This document shows, piece by piece, positions 8,474 through 16,993 of a stretch of 64,000 nt of DNA (its first letter is position 1; each line of letters begins with the position of its first letter). Location of the stretch: the NCBI RefSeq assembly GCF_018122595.1, contig NZ_JAGRQH010000005.1, forward strand, positions 1 to 64,000. The letters run 5' to 3'. A program made the translations under genes and the position numbers. This DNA comes from Neokomagataea anthophila (GTDB lineage: Bacteria > Pseudomonadota > Alphaproteobacteria > Acetobacterales > Acetobacteraceae). The notes below the pieces were generated by a model that worked only from the letters and a program-made list of their open reading frames with translations, ran no database searches and was not told where the DNA came from.

Positions 8474-9729
8474 GGGGTCAAGCGGATAGCGGAATCTTGT
8501 GATTCGAGCCAGTGAGTGATGCCCTTTGCTGCGGCAAGGCCCGTCGAAAAACAGGCTTGGAGGAGGTAGCCGCCCGTTGGGGCTTCCCAGTCGAGCATTT
8601 CACCCGCGGCAAAAAGGCCCGGATGGGTGTGGAGCATGTAGTGTTCGTTCATGGCGCTGTGTTTTAAACCGCCTGCCGTTGAAATGGCACGGTCCAGTGT
8701 GTCGGTAGCCTTTAACGTGAGGGGGAGTGCTTTGATAGCGCGAGCAAGCTCTGTGGGCGTTGCGCCTTTTGGGGTGGCGTCACGCAGGAGGTCTCGGCCG
8801 AGTGTATCGAGAGAGAGGGCTTTGCGGAGGCGGTTGGAAAGGCTTTCACGTGGGCGTTGTGCGTTCAGCCGTTCTTCGATTTGCGTAATGGTGAGAGTGG
8901 GCCTGAGGTCGAGTGTGGTGGTGACTTGGCCGTGTTGTGCCAGTTGCTCCCGTAATATGGGGGAGAGGGCATAGAGTGCGCTGCCTTCGAGGCCACGTTG
9001 TGTCACTGTTAGGTCTCCCCGGCGGGTATGGCCTTCAATAGTAAGGGCTATGCCGTGCAGTATCGTGCCGTCATGCCGTGTTTGAAATTCGGGCGACCAT
9101 GCGGGAACAAAGCCGCAATTTGATGGTGCAAACGGCGTGACCGTACCGGGGAAGAGGTGGCTCCACGCGCCATCAGAGCCAAGGCGGCTCCAGCTTGCGC
9201 CGCCGAGGGCGAGTAGAGTGGCGGCGGGCTGTGAGATGTGTTCACCATTGGGAGTGGAGAAGTGGTTTCCTGCGGCACTGCATTGCGTAAAGCGGTGGCG
9301 CGTGTGCAAAGAAACGCCTGAGGCAGTTAGGCGGTTGAGCCATGCTCGCAGCAGGGGGGAGGCTTTGAGAGTCTTGGGGAATACGCGGCCGGAAGATCCT
9401 GTGAAGCAAGGCTGACCGAGTTCCTCTGCCCATGCACGTAGGGCTTCAGGAGGGAAGGCACGGATGGCGGGTTCGAGCCATGATTGCGCCGTGCCATAGC
9501 GGGTGAGGAAATGATCAAGCGGTTCGGCGTGGGTGAGGTTGAGGCCTGAACGCCCAGCCATGAGGAATTTACGCCCAACACTCGGCATAGCATCATAAAG
9601 ATGTACGTGATGGCCGGAGGCAGAAAGCTGCTCGGCCGCCATGAGGCCTGTGGGGCCTGCGCCGATAATATCTATGGTCTGTGCGGGGTTGTGCGTCGGG
9701 CTGTGTGCTGGGGTCATGCCCGGTTCCAT
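8470..9729 (-). CDS. HI0933/TIGR03862-type FAD-dependent oxidoreductase
   Basis: 419-aa flavoprotein. An N-terminal Rossmann fold IDIIGAGPTGLMAAEQLSASGH is followed by GRKFLMAGRSGLNLTH, the hallmark of the BaiN/YhiN/HI0933 family. A second nucleotide-binding signature, GGYLLQACFSTGLAAAKG, is at the C-terminus. The family has no well-established general substrate. The first ATG is at 9729; a second in-frame ATG at 9717 would also place the Rossmann motif close to the N-terminus. The stop overlaps the start of the downstream HerA-like ATPase gene (ATGA). Confidence 0.85.
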   Translation of the reverse strand: MEPGMTPAHSPTHNPAQTIDIIGAGPTGLMAAEQLSASGHHVHLYDAMPSVGRKFLMAGRSGLNLTHAEPLDHFLTRYGTAQSWLEPAIRAFPPEALRAWAEELGQPCFTGSSGRVFPKTLKASPLLRAWLNRLTASGVSLHTRHRFTQCSAAGNHFSTPNGEHISQPAATLLALGGASWSRLGSDGAWSHLFPGTVTPFAPSNCGFVPAWSPEFQTRHDGTILHGIALTIEGHTRRGDLTVTQRGLEGSALYALSPILREQLAQHGQVTTTLDLRPTLTITQIEERLNAQRPRESLSNRLRKALSLDTLGRDLLRDATPKGATPTELARAIKALPLTLKATDTLDRAISTAGGLKHSAMNEHYMLHTHPGLFAAGEMLDWEAPTGGYLLQACFSTGLAAAKGITHWLESQDSAIRLTP

Positions 9730-9828
9730 GCCACGTTCTACAGAATTTGTCAGGTTTTTCGATGAAGGATGTTGCGCGCGTAAAGCGCGGTGTGCGATGG
9801 CCTTGCCATGATAAAGAAGGAGATCATC

Positions 9829-11541
9829 ATGTCAGAAACGGGAATGGAACGCATCTTGAAGAAGCGTATTGCCCAAGGCCAAGGTGCTGAACCGGCTGAT
9901 GTGGTGATCCGCGATGTGCGGCTGCTGGACTTTGTGACTGGTGAATTAGTCCCGACGGATATTGCCCTGTGTGGTGATACGGTAGTGGGAACGTATGGTC
10001 GTTATGAAGGGCATACGGTGATTGAAGGGCGCGGGCGTATTGCGGTGCCCGGTTTCATTGACACGCATCTTCATGTTGAATCGTCTTTGGTGACGCCGCA
10101 GGAGTTTGACCGTTGCGTTTTGCCGCATGGTGTGACGACGGCTGTTTGTGACCCGCATGAACTGGCGAATGTCATTGGTGGTGGGGCATTTGATTATTTC
10201 CTGAAATCATCTGAACGGATGATTATGGATTTGCGTGTTAATCTCTCCAGCTGTGTGCCAGCCACGGATATGGAGACATCCGGTGCAAGCTTGGATGCTG
10301 CTTCTTTGGTAGCCTATCGTGATCATTCGCAGGTGATTGGTCTGGCTGAATTTATGAATATGCCGGGTGTTCTGCATGGTGACCCGGGGTGTTTGGCGAA
10401 GTTAGCGGCTTTTTCTGGTGGTCATATTGATGGGCATGCGCCGCTGATGCGCGGTACTGCGCTGAATGGTTATCTGGCAGCCGGTATTACGACCGACCAT
10501 GAAGCAACGCGCGCCGATGAGGCCTTAGAAAAAGTCCGCAAGGGTATGACGGTGCTGATCCGTGAGGGGTCAGTCTGTAAAGACCTAGAAGCTTTGGCTC
10601 CGCTTTTGACGGTTGAGACGTCACCATTCTTTGCTTTCTGTACCGATGACCGCAATCCGCTGGAAATCGCGCATGAAGGGCATTTGGATTATCTGATTCG
10701 TAAGGCCATTGCGCTGGGCGTGCCACCTTTGGCCGCTTACCGTGCTGCATCTCTCTCTGCTGCGCAGGCTTTTGGGTTGCGTGATCGTGGTATGATTGCA
10801 CCGGGCAAGCGGGCGGATGTTGTTCTTCTGGACAGTTTAGAAGAGTGTCTTGTTTCCGATGTGATTTCTGCTGGACGGCTGGTGGATGATGCCTTGTTTG
10901 GCACGCGTGAGACGGTTGTTCCAGTCGGCAAAGACAGTATGCGCCGGGCGAACGCCGTGACCGTGGCGGAGTTGGCCGTACATGGTGAGGGGAGGGCGCG
11001 TCCTGTGATCGGGATCGTTCCCGGTCAAATTATCACGGAATATCTGACACATGATCTGCCTCAGAGTGATGGGCAGGTCTTAGCTGATGTGACGCAGGAT
11101 ATTGCGAAGCTCTGTGTTGTGGCGCGGCATGGTCACAATGAGAATATTGGCCATGGTTTCGTGAAAGGTTTTGGTCTGAAGGGCGGAGCGCTTGCATCTT
11201 CCGTTGGGCATGACAGCCACAATATTTGTGTGGTGGGTGTGAATGACACGGATATGGCGATTGCGGTGGAGCGCCTCATGGCAACGGGCGGTGGCTTTGT
11301 GGCCGTGCAGGATGGTGAGATCCGTGGTGAATTGGCCTTGCCGGTTGCGGGGCTGATGAGTGATGCGCCCTATGAGCAAGTGCGTGATGAGTTGATTGCA
11401 CTGCGCGCTGCGGTGAAGGCTATGGGCGGAACGTTGGAAGAGCCATTCTTGCAGCTTGCCTTTTTGGCGCTGCCGGTGATCCCTCATTTGAAATTGACGG
11501 ATCGTGGATTGGTTGATGTGAATAAAATGGCGTTTGTCTAA
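9829..11541 (+). CDS. ade: Adenine deaminase
   Basis: Deaminates adenine to hypoxanthine (purine salvage, cytosol). The amidohydrolase-fold enzyme has [17 protein letters not shown] with the HxH metal ligands near residue 85. [11 protein letters not shown] follows, then GHAPLMRG and the C-terminal [21 protein letters not shown] typical of this superfamily. The frame is open from 9790, but the ATG at 9829 has a strong AAGGAG 6 bp upstream and yields 570 aa, the usual length. The gene is monocistronic and is followed by a hairpin. Confidence 0.95.
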   Translation: MSETGMERILKKRIAQGQGAEPADVVIRDVRLLDFVTGELVPTDIALCGDTVVGTYGRYEGHTVIEGRGRIAVPGFIDTHLHVESSLVTPQEFDRCVLPHGVTTAVCDPHELANVIGGGAFDYFLKSSERMIMDLRVNLSSCVPATDMETSGASLDAASLVAYRDHSQVIGLAEFMNMPGVLHGDPGCLAKLAAFSGGHIDGHAPLMRGTALNGYLAAGITTDHEATRADEALEKVRKGMTVLIREGSVCKDLEALAPLLTVETSPFFAFCTDDRNPLEIAHEGHLDYLIRKAIALGVPPLAAYRAASLSAAQAFGLRDRGMIAPGKRADVVLLDSLEECLVSDVISAGRLVDDALFGTRETVVPVGKDSMRRANAVTVAELAVHGEGRARPVIGIVPGQIITEYLTHDLPQSDGQVLADVTQDIAKLCVVARHGHNENIGHGFVKGFGLKGGALASSVGHDSHNICVVGVNDTDMAIAVERLMATGGGFVAVQDGEIRGELALPVAGLMSDAPYEQVRDELIALRAAVKAMGGTLEEPFLQLAFLALPVIPHLKLTDRGLVDVNKMAFV

Positions 11542-11552
11542 GACTGAGTAAG

Positions 11553-11582
11553 CTACGGCCCGGCTTGATGCACGGGCCGTAG
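11553..11582. terminator. Hairpin between ade and the entericidin gene
   Basis: Ten-base-pair perfect stem CTACGGCCCG / CGGGCCGTAG with a 10-nt loop, 11 bp after the ade stop and just before the convergent entericidin gene. The downstream run is only moderately T-rich (GCGGTTTTATT), so it probably works as a terminator, possibly in both directions. Confidence 0.65.
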
Positions 11583-11595
11583 AGAAGCGGTTTTA

Positions 11596-11778
11596 TTATT
11601 TACCGCTGGTCCAGTTGCTGATTTTCTTTTCAGCGCTGGTTGCAGCGTTTGACGTTGCTTTGCCTGCTGCTGAGATGTCCTGACCTGCGCCGCGCGTTGT
11701 ATTACATGCGGAGAGGGAGAGGCTTCCACCGGCGAGCAGAGTGACAGCCAATACAGTGCGTAGAATTTTACGGTTCAT
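11596..11778 (-). CDS. Entericidin A/B family small lipoprotein
   Basis: 60-aa envelope lipoprotein. MNRKILRTVLAVTLLAGG is a signal sequence and LSAC is the lipobox with the lipidated cysteine at about residue 25. A short Thr/Gly/Ala-rich mature peptide (NTTRGAGQDISAAG) closely follows the entericidin pattern. In enterobacteria, entericidins are stress-responsive membrane lipoproteins; the role in acetic acid bacteria is not shown by the sequence. A GAGGAGAA ribosome-binding site lies just upstream of the ATG. Confidence 0.88.
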   Translation of the reverse strand: MNRKILRTVLAVTLLAGGSLSLSACNTTRGAGQDISAAGKATSNAATSAEKKISNWTSGK

Positions 11779-12185
11779 GACGTTTTCTCCTCTTAATAGG
11801 ATGGAGGAATATCGCAGCAGAGGCTGGGAAGTTTCCTGATCCGGTATTCAAGGTGATAGTAATTCCTGAAATATGGCTCTTTGTGGGCATTATGTCATGG
11901 TGAAGTAAAATTGACCTCAATGAGAGGGCTGAAGGTATTATTTGAAGGGTGATGTACGTAATGGGCGCATGGGCATAGAGCGCCTGATATGTTGGGGTAT
12001 GTGAGGGATTTCATCCTCTCATGGAGGTGTTATCCTGTTTTTTCGTCTCGGAAAACGAGTTTCAAGAAGATGCGGAGTAAATCTTACATAAAATCAATGT
12101 TATAAAGTAACAATTTTCTCGACGTCTTACCAAGATATCAGGCATTAAGGTATTTAACTGTATTATATTTTAAAAGGTTTTACCT
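11779..12185. other. Intergenic region without a recognisable gene
   Basis: About 400 bp between the divergently oriented entericidin and S41 protease genes. I see the entericidin ribosome-binding site at its left edge and A+T-rich sequence toward 12090-12180 that probably holds the promoter of the protease gene. I find no convincing ORF, RNA gene or repeat. Confidence 0.5.
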
Positions 12186-15100
12186 GTGCCCTTGCCCCGA
12201 ACCTATGCGTTTCTTATTTGCAGCGCTTTGATCAGCAGCACATTTTCCGTTTCTCATGCGGCTACGAATGACCCAAATGCAACGGGGCCGCATGCCGCTG
12301 GATCGTATTTTCGCGAGCCTTACCTGAATGGAACAACACTTCTTTTTAGTGCGGAGCAGTCTGTTTGGAGTGTTTCTGCTCATGGTGGTACAGCACAACG
12401 TTTGACCTCCCTCCCTCAGCCTGGGCACGCTGTGGCTCCGCACCCGGTATCATCTCCGGATGGGAAGTGGGTGGCATTTCTTGGTAACTTTGATGGTCCG
12501 ACCGAAATTTATATTATGCCGAGCGCAGGCGGCACTCCGAAACGGATCACGTTTGAAAATTCAGCTCGCCTTAAACTCATAGGTTGGGATAAAAATGCGG
12601 GTATTTTATACAGCGCACCAAGCCCAACAGGGCCTTATTATAACAGTATTGTTGCAGCTCTTGACCCAGAAACGGGGCGTAAAACCGTTTACCCTCTGGC
12701 GAATATTAATGATGCAGCTCTTAGTGCTGATGGGCGCTGGATTTATGCTGTACGCTTTGGGTTGGCCACCACAGGCGATCATATGCGTAGTTATCGCGGT
12801 GGGGCACTTTCTCAGCTTTGGCGCTTTGACTTACGTAATGGCAAAGAAGCTGAGCGCATTGGCACGCGTAGCGCTAACCTCGTGCATCCGATGCCATGGC
12901 GAGATCGCCTCATTGTTCTTTCCGATGCCGACAACCGTTTTAATCTCTGGAGCTTAGCAACCGATGGGAGTGACGCCCAACCGCTCACGCATTTTACAGA
13001 TGATAGTGTTCTAGAAGCTTCGATCTCCGGCGATCATGTTATTTTTCGTAAAGGGCCAGACCTCTTTGATTTGGATCTGACGAATAATACGACCCAGCTT
13101 GTGCCGATTTCCGTCATTTCAGATGATGCTCCTCGTCAAGCATACTGGCTCAGTGACCCTGCCAAGTTTTTGACGTCAAATGCCATTGCTCCAAAAGGTA
13201 ATGCTGCCATTTTGACCATGAGAGGGCATGTGGTTATCGCAGGGGTTTCACCGCGCCGAATTGTTACTATCCCAACACCAGATTCAATTCGGTTACGTTT
13301 GGCGCGTGCAACTCCTGATGGAAAATCTATTCTTGCCTTTAACGACGTGAGTGGTGAATCCGCTTTATGGCGTTTTGCGGCTGATGGCAGTGGGGCGGGA
13401 GAGGCTATTGGGAAGCCCTCACCAACACAGCCCGTTTTGTTGGTTATTTCGCCCGATGGAAAATACGCAGCACATACTGATATGCGTGGTTTGCTGTGGC
13501 TGACTGACCTCACGCATAAAACAGAAAGCTGTGTTGATGATGCTGTTAAAGACGGTACGACCTCTTTTGATAGTGTCACGTGGTCTGCGGATAGCAAGGC
13601 AATAGCCTTTGTGCGTACACGTGGCTCAAGTCTTCGGCGCCAAATTGCTCTTTTTGACCTACAGTCCAAAAAGACGACTTGGGTGACGGATAATCGTTAT
13701 GAATCATATACTCCAGTTTTCTCTCCTGATGGTCACTGGTTATGGTTCCTTTCCGACCGTACATTCTCTCTTTCCAATGGCTCTCCATGGGGGGACCGTA
13801 ATTTAGGGCCTGCTTTCCCGCATCGAACGGGCATTTATGCTCTCGCTCTACAAAATGATGTACGTTTCCCGTTCTTGGCTCCTACAGAGTTGGATGTTGA
13901 GCCGACTACGCCATCGAAGAAGCAAAGCGATAGTAAAGGTGAAAAAGCTAAGGCCATTCCTGCTATTAGTTGGAGTGGTCTGCCATCACGCCTTTATCAG
14001 GCTCCTGTGAGCGCTAGCGATTACCGTGGACTTGCCGCATCCAATGACTTCCTCTTTACCTTGGATGCAACAGGCGATGACAGCGCCGCCCTTAAATCCA
14101 TTCATATCGATAATAAAGAGCATAAAACTGAAACATACGCCCCCGATGTGGATGATTTTGACCTCTCAGCGGATGGTAAAACCCTTCTTACTTTCACAGA
14201 GCGTAAAAACGGTCCGCCGTCTTTGCTCCTTCTTCCTGCCGGAGCAAAAAAGCCGGATGATATGACGGGGGTTAATATCAATTTGGCTCCTGTGCATTTC
14301 CATATTAGCCCTATGCAGGAATGGCATGATGAATTCATAGACGCGTGGCGGCTTCATCGAGATCATTATTTTGATCGTCACTTGCAGGGTGTAGACTGGA
14401 ACGGGGTCCGGGCTCATTTTGAGCCATTGCTCAATCGCTTAGGTGATCGTTCTGATCTTGATGATCTGCTAGGTCAAATGGTTGCAGAAATCGGTGCCAT
14501 GCACTCGCAAATTCATCCGGCTCAGAATGATGATGCACCTGCTAGTCGCTTTATTGCAGGACTGGGAGCAGCAACGGAACGACAAGAAAATGGTTTTCGC
14601 ATCATTCATATTTATGAAGCCGATAAGGACTTGCCAGATCAGCAATCTCCCCTTGCGATGCCGGGGGTGGATGCTCAAAATAATGATGTGATTACGGCTA
14701 TTAACGGCCAAAGCACGAAAGATGCGCCAGATATCTCCCCGCTGCTGGAAGATCAAGCCGGCAAGCAAGTGCTTCTGACGCTGCACCGTGGAGACAAGGA
14801 GCATAAGACGGTTGTCGTACCGGTGAGTTGGCGCGCAGAAAAAGAGATGCGGGCACGTGATTGGGAAGTAAACCGTGCAGAGGTGGTGGATCGTGTCAGT
14901 CATGGGCGGATAGGGTATCTTCACCTTCAAGCCATGGTCGGCAGCGATATGGAAGCTTTTGCTCGTGAATTCTATGCGAATATCGACAAAGACGGCCTCA
15001 TCATTGACGTTCGTGGCAATAATGGTGGAAATATTGACAGTTGGGTTCTCACCCAACTCATGCGCCGTGCATGGATGTTTTGGAGTCGTTATGACAATGC

Positions 15101-15518
15101 TCCTGCCATTGATATGCAACAGGCCTTTCAGGGCCATCTCATCGTCTTATCTGACGAGATGACCTATTCTGATGGTGAAACTTTCTCGCAAGGTATCAAG
15201 TCACTGCATATCGCTTCACTGTTAGGTGAGCGCACTGCCGGGGCAGGTGTATGGTTGTCTGACGCCGATCATTTGGTGGATAACGGTATGGCCCGTACCG
15301 CTGAAAATCCATATTATGATATGAACGGTCATTGGTTGGTCGAAAATAAAGGCGTCTCACCTGATATTGAGGTTGAGAATATGCCTGTGGCTACTTTCCA
15401 TGGGCAAGATCAACAGTTGGACGCCGCAATTTCTTATCTCTTGAAAGATATGAATGAACACCCGCGCTCAATTCTAAAAGCAGATCCGTTCCCGTCAGAC
15501 AAAACGATCATGCACTGA
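12186..15518 (+). CDS. Secreted tricorn-like S41 family peptidase
   Basis: 1110-aa exported protease. The N-terminal signal peptide ends near SVSHAA. Roughly residues 40-650 form WD40/PD40-like beta-propeller repeats (for example SSPDGKWVAFLGNFDGPTEI and FSPDGHWLWFLSDRT), as in tricorn protease. A PDZ-like segment (DVITAINGQSTKDAP) precedes the C-terminal S41 core (GLIIDVRGNNGGNIDSW, then SDEMTYSDGE with the likely catalytic Ser, and ASLLGERTAGAG). It probably degrades peptides in the periplasm. The start is GTG; the short leader after it still forms a good signal peptide. It ends before a bidirectional hairpin. Confidence 0.9.
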   Translation: MPLPRTYAFLICSALISSTFSVSHAATNDPNATGPHAAGSYFREPYLNGTTLLFSAEQSVWSVSAHGGTAQRLTSLPQPGHAVAPHPVSSPDGKWVAFLGNFDGPTEIYIMPSAGGTPKRITFENSARLKLIGWDKNAGILYSAPSPTGPYYNSIVAALDPETGRKTVYPLANINDAALSADGRWIYAVRFGLATTGDHMRSYRGGALSQLWRFDLRNGKEAERIGTRSANLVHPMPWRDRLIVLSDADNRFNLWSLATDGSDAQPLTHFTDDSVLEASISGDHVIFRKGPDLFDLDLTNNTTQLVPISVISDDAPRQAYWLSDPAKFLTSNAIAPKGNAAILTMRGHVVIAGVSPRRIVTIPTPDSIRLRLARATPDGKSILAFNDVSGESALWRFAADGSGAGEAIGKPSPTQPVLLVISPDGKYAAHTDMRGLLWLTDLTHKTESCVDDAVKDGTTSFDSVTWSADSKAIAFVRTRGSSLRRQIALFDLQSKKTTWVTDNRYESYTPVFSPDGHWLWFLSDRTFSLSNGSPWGDRNLGPAFPHRTGIYALALQNDVRFPFLAPTELDVEPTTPSKKQSDSKGEKAKAIPAISWSGLPSRLYQAPVSASDYRGLAASNDFLFTLDATGDDSAALKSIHIDNKEHKTETYAPDVDDFDLSADGKTLLTFTERKNGPPSLLLLPAGAKKPDDMTGVNINLAPVHFHISPMQEWHDEFIDAWRLHRDHYFDRHLQGVDWNGVRAHFEPLLNRLGDRSDLDDLLGQMVAEIGAMHSQIHPAQNDDAPASRFIAGLGAATERQENGFRIIHIYEADKDLPDQQSPLAMPGVDAQNNDVITAINGQSTKDAPDISPLLEDQAGKQVLLTLHRGDKEHKTVVVPVSWRAEKEMRARDWEVNRAEVVDRVSHGRIGYLHLQAMVGSDMEAFAREFYANIDKDGLIIDVRGNNGGNIDSWVLTQLMRRAWMFWSRYDNAPAIDMQQAFQGHLIVLSDEMTYSDGETFSQGIKSLHIASLLGERTAGAGVWLSDADHLVDNGMARTAENPYYDMNGHWLVENKGVSPDIEVENMPVATFHGQDQQLDAAISYLLKDMNEHPRSILKADPFPSDKTIMH

Positions 15519-15614
15519 TTGTTTGAATATTGGTCTGGTCAATTGAAAGAAATTGATCAGGCTAAATATAATAAAATTAGTAGTAATGTTTGTTAAAAAT
15601 CTAGATTTATTATC

Positions 15615-15644
15615 ATGCGGACCGTATTCATGAATGGTCCGCAT
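15615..15644. terminator. Bidirectional terminator hairpin
   Basis: Perfect 9-bp stem ATGCGGACC / GGTCCGCAT whose 12-nt loop is itself nearly palindromic (ATTCATGAAT). A/T-rich flanks lie on both sides. It sits between two convergent genes (protease ending at 15518, hydrolase ending at 15727) and can serve both. Confidence 0.75.
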
Positions 15645-15726
15645 AAATATTTTATATTTCTGATCCAATTTTTTGGCGAACACCTTCGCCTTCGCTGATA
15701 AATGTTTGAAGGTGGTGCGAATTTTT

Positions 15727-16695
15727 TTAAGGGGTTTGATCCGATGTGACGTGTAAGCGCTCTCTGAGAAAAAAACCTATAATATTAAACGCCTCATTTG
15801 CAGTATTTAGGGCGCCAGAGAGTTCAATAAAGCCATGTATCATACCGGGGAAGGTTTGCCGCATAACGGGAACCTGAGCGGCTTCTAGCCGGTTGCTATA
15901 AGCAATGCCCTCATCGTGGAGTGTATCGATTGACCCTGTAAGGAGTAATGCAGGAGCAACGCCTTCGAGTGTATCAGCCATAATGGGGGAAATATGCCAA
16001 TCGTGGGACATTGGTTCATTATCCCCGACGTAATGGTTGGAGAAATATTTCAACGCTCCCATGGTAAGGGGTGGAATTTCGGCATTTTGGAGGCGTGATG
16101 GGTATTGGTGTAGAGGTATACGTGCATCAGTACACGGATAAATGAGGACCTGTGCCCGTAGGGGGATGTTTGTGTTGCGGGCTTCAAGAGCAACGACTGC
16201 TGAGAGGTTCCCTCCTGCGCTGTCTCCGCCGACGGCAAGACGTTGTGGGTTAATACCTAATGTAGCCGCGTGTTGGTAAATCCAGTGTAAAGCCGCACAA
16301 CAATCTTCAGCGGCAGCAGGAGCTTTATGTTCAGGGGCAAGCCTGTATTCCACCGAAATGACAGTGCATTCTGCGCGGGTGGCGATTTGGCGGCAAACAC
16401 GATCATGGGTTTCGATGTTACCAATGACCCACCCTCCACCATGAATATAAATTAGCGCAGGGGCATTTGTCTTACAAACCCCCTCTGGGCGGTATAGGCG
16501 TAACGGGATGGAGCCTGCTGGGCCGACTGCTGCCAAGTCCTCTACGGTTGCCATGGGGAGGGTAGGACCACCAAATGTTGGTCCTGTGTTGAGGCTGGCA
16601 CGCCTTAGTTCTTCTACGCTTTGAGTATCTATAGCCGGAAGATTCTTCTTTTGAAAAAGCGCTAGAAGCTTCTGCACTTCAGGCTGAATGAACAT
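15727..16695 (-). CDS. Alpha/beta hydrolase, hormone-sensitive-lipase family
   Basis: 322-aa esterase-like protein. It shows the HSL oxyanion-hole motif YIHGGGWVIGN near residue 83 and the nucleophile elbow GDSAGGNLSAV near residue 155. The remaining triad residues are probably in LLTGSIDTLHDEG (Asp) and FPGMIHGF (His). It is cytosolic, with no signal peptide. The natural substrate is unknown; the family acts on short-chain esters. It is the last host gene before the prophage. Confidence 0.9.
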   Translation of the reverse strand: MFIQPEVQKLLALFQKKNLPAIDTQSVEELRRASLNTGPTFGGPTLPMATVEDLAAVGPAGSIPLRLYRPEGVCKTNAPALIYIHGGGWVIGNIETHDRVCRQIATRAECTVISVEYRLAPEHKAPAAAEDCCAALHWIYQHAATLGINPQRLAVGGDSAGGNLSAVVALEARNTNIPLRAQVLIYPCTDARIPLHQYPSRLQNAEIPPLTMGALKYFSNHYVGDNEPMSHDWHISPIMADTLEGVAPALLLTGSIDTLHDEGIAYSNRLEAAQVPVMRQTFPGMIHGFIELSGALNTANEAFNIIGFFLRERLHVTSDQTP

Positions 16696-16846
16696 GTCAG
16701 CCTCAATATCTTAGTTATTAAGCGAATGAGGGTAACGTTGAGGGGAGCGGGCGAGTTTCAAGACTTAGTGAGGGTATGCTGCATGTAAGATGTGCTGTCT
16801 TACAGCGGCGTTTTAAACCGCAGAGTAATTTATTATTTTATGTGAG

Positions 16847-16861
16847 TGGTGGACCCGACGC
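16847..16861. repeat. attL core
   Basis: TGGTGGACCCGACGC, identical to 57792-57806 at the tRNA gene. Outside these 15 bases the flanks differ (AG before the left copy, TA before the right). This is the left crossover remnant of integration into the tRNA-Arg 3' end. Confidence 0.9.
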
Positions 16862-16896
16862 ATCTGTGTATATTATGCAATATCAATGACTTACGG

Positions 16897-16957
16897 TGTC
16901 AAACCATTAATTTCAGACAACGGAAGGTCAAGGGGTGAATCGGGTAAGTGTCAAACC
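16897..16957. promoter_or_regulatory. Putative integrase arm-type sites, left arm
   Basis: Two direct copies of TGTCAAACC at 16897-16905 and 16949-16957, 36 and 88 bp inside attL. The same 9-mer occurs twice in the same orientation at the opposite prophage end (57722-57730 and 57743-57751). Such paired short repeats flanking the core match the arm-type binding sites of lambda-like tyrosine integrases. Confidence 0.6.
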
Positions 16958-16993
16958 TATTGGGTAGCAGTATCAGGCTGATTGCTGTGATGG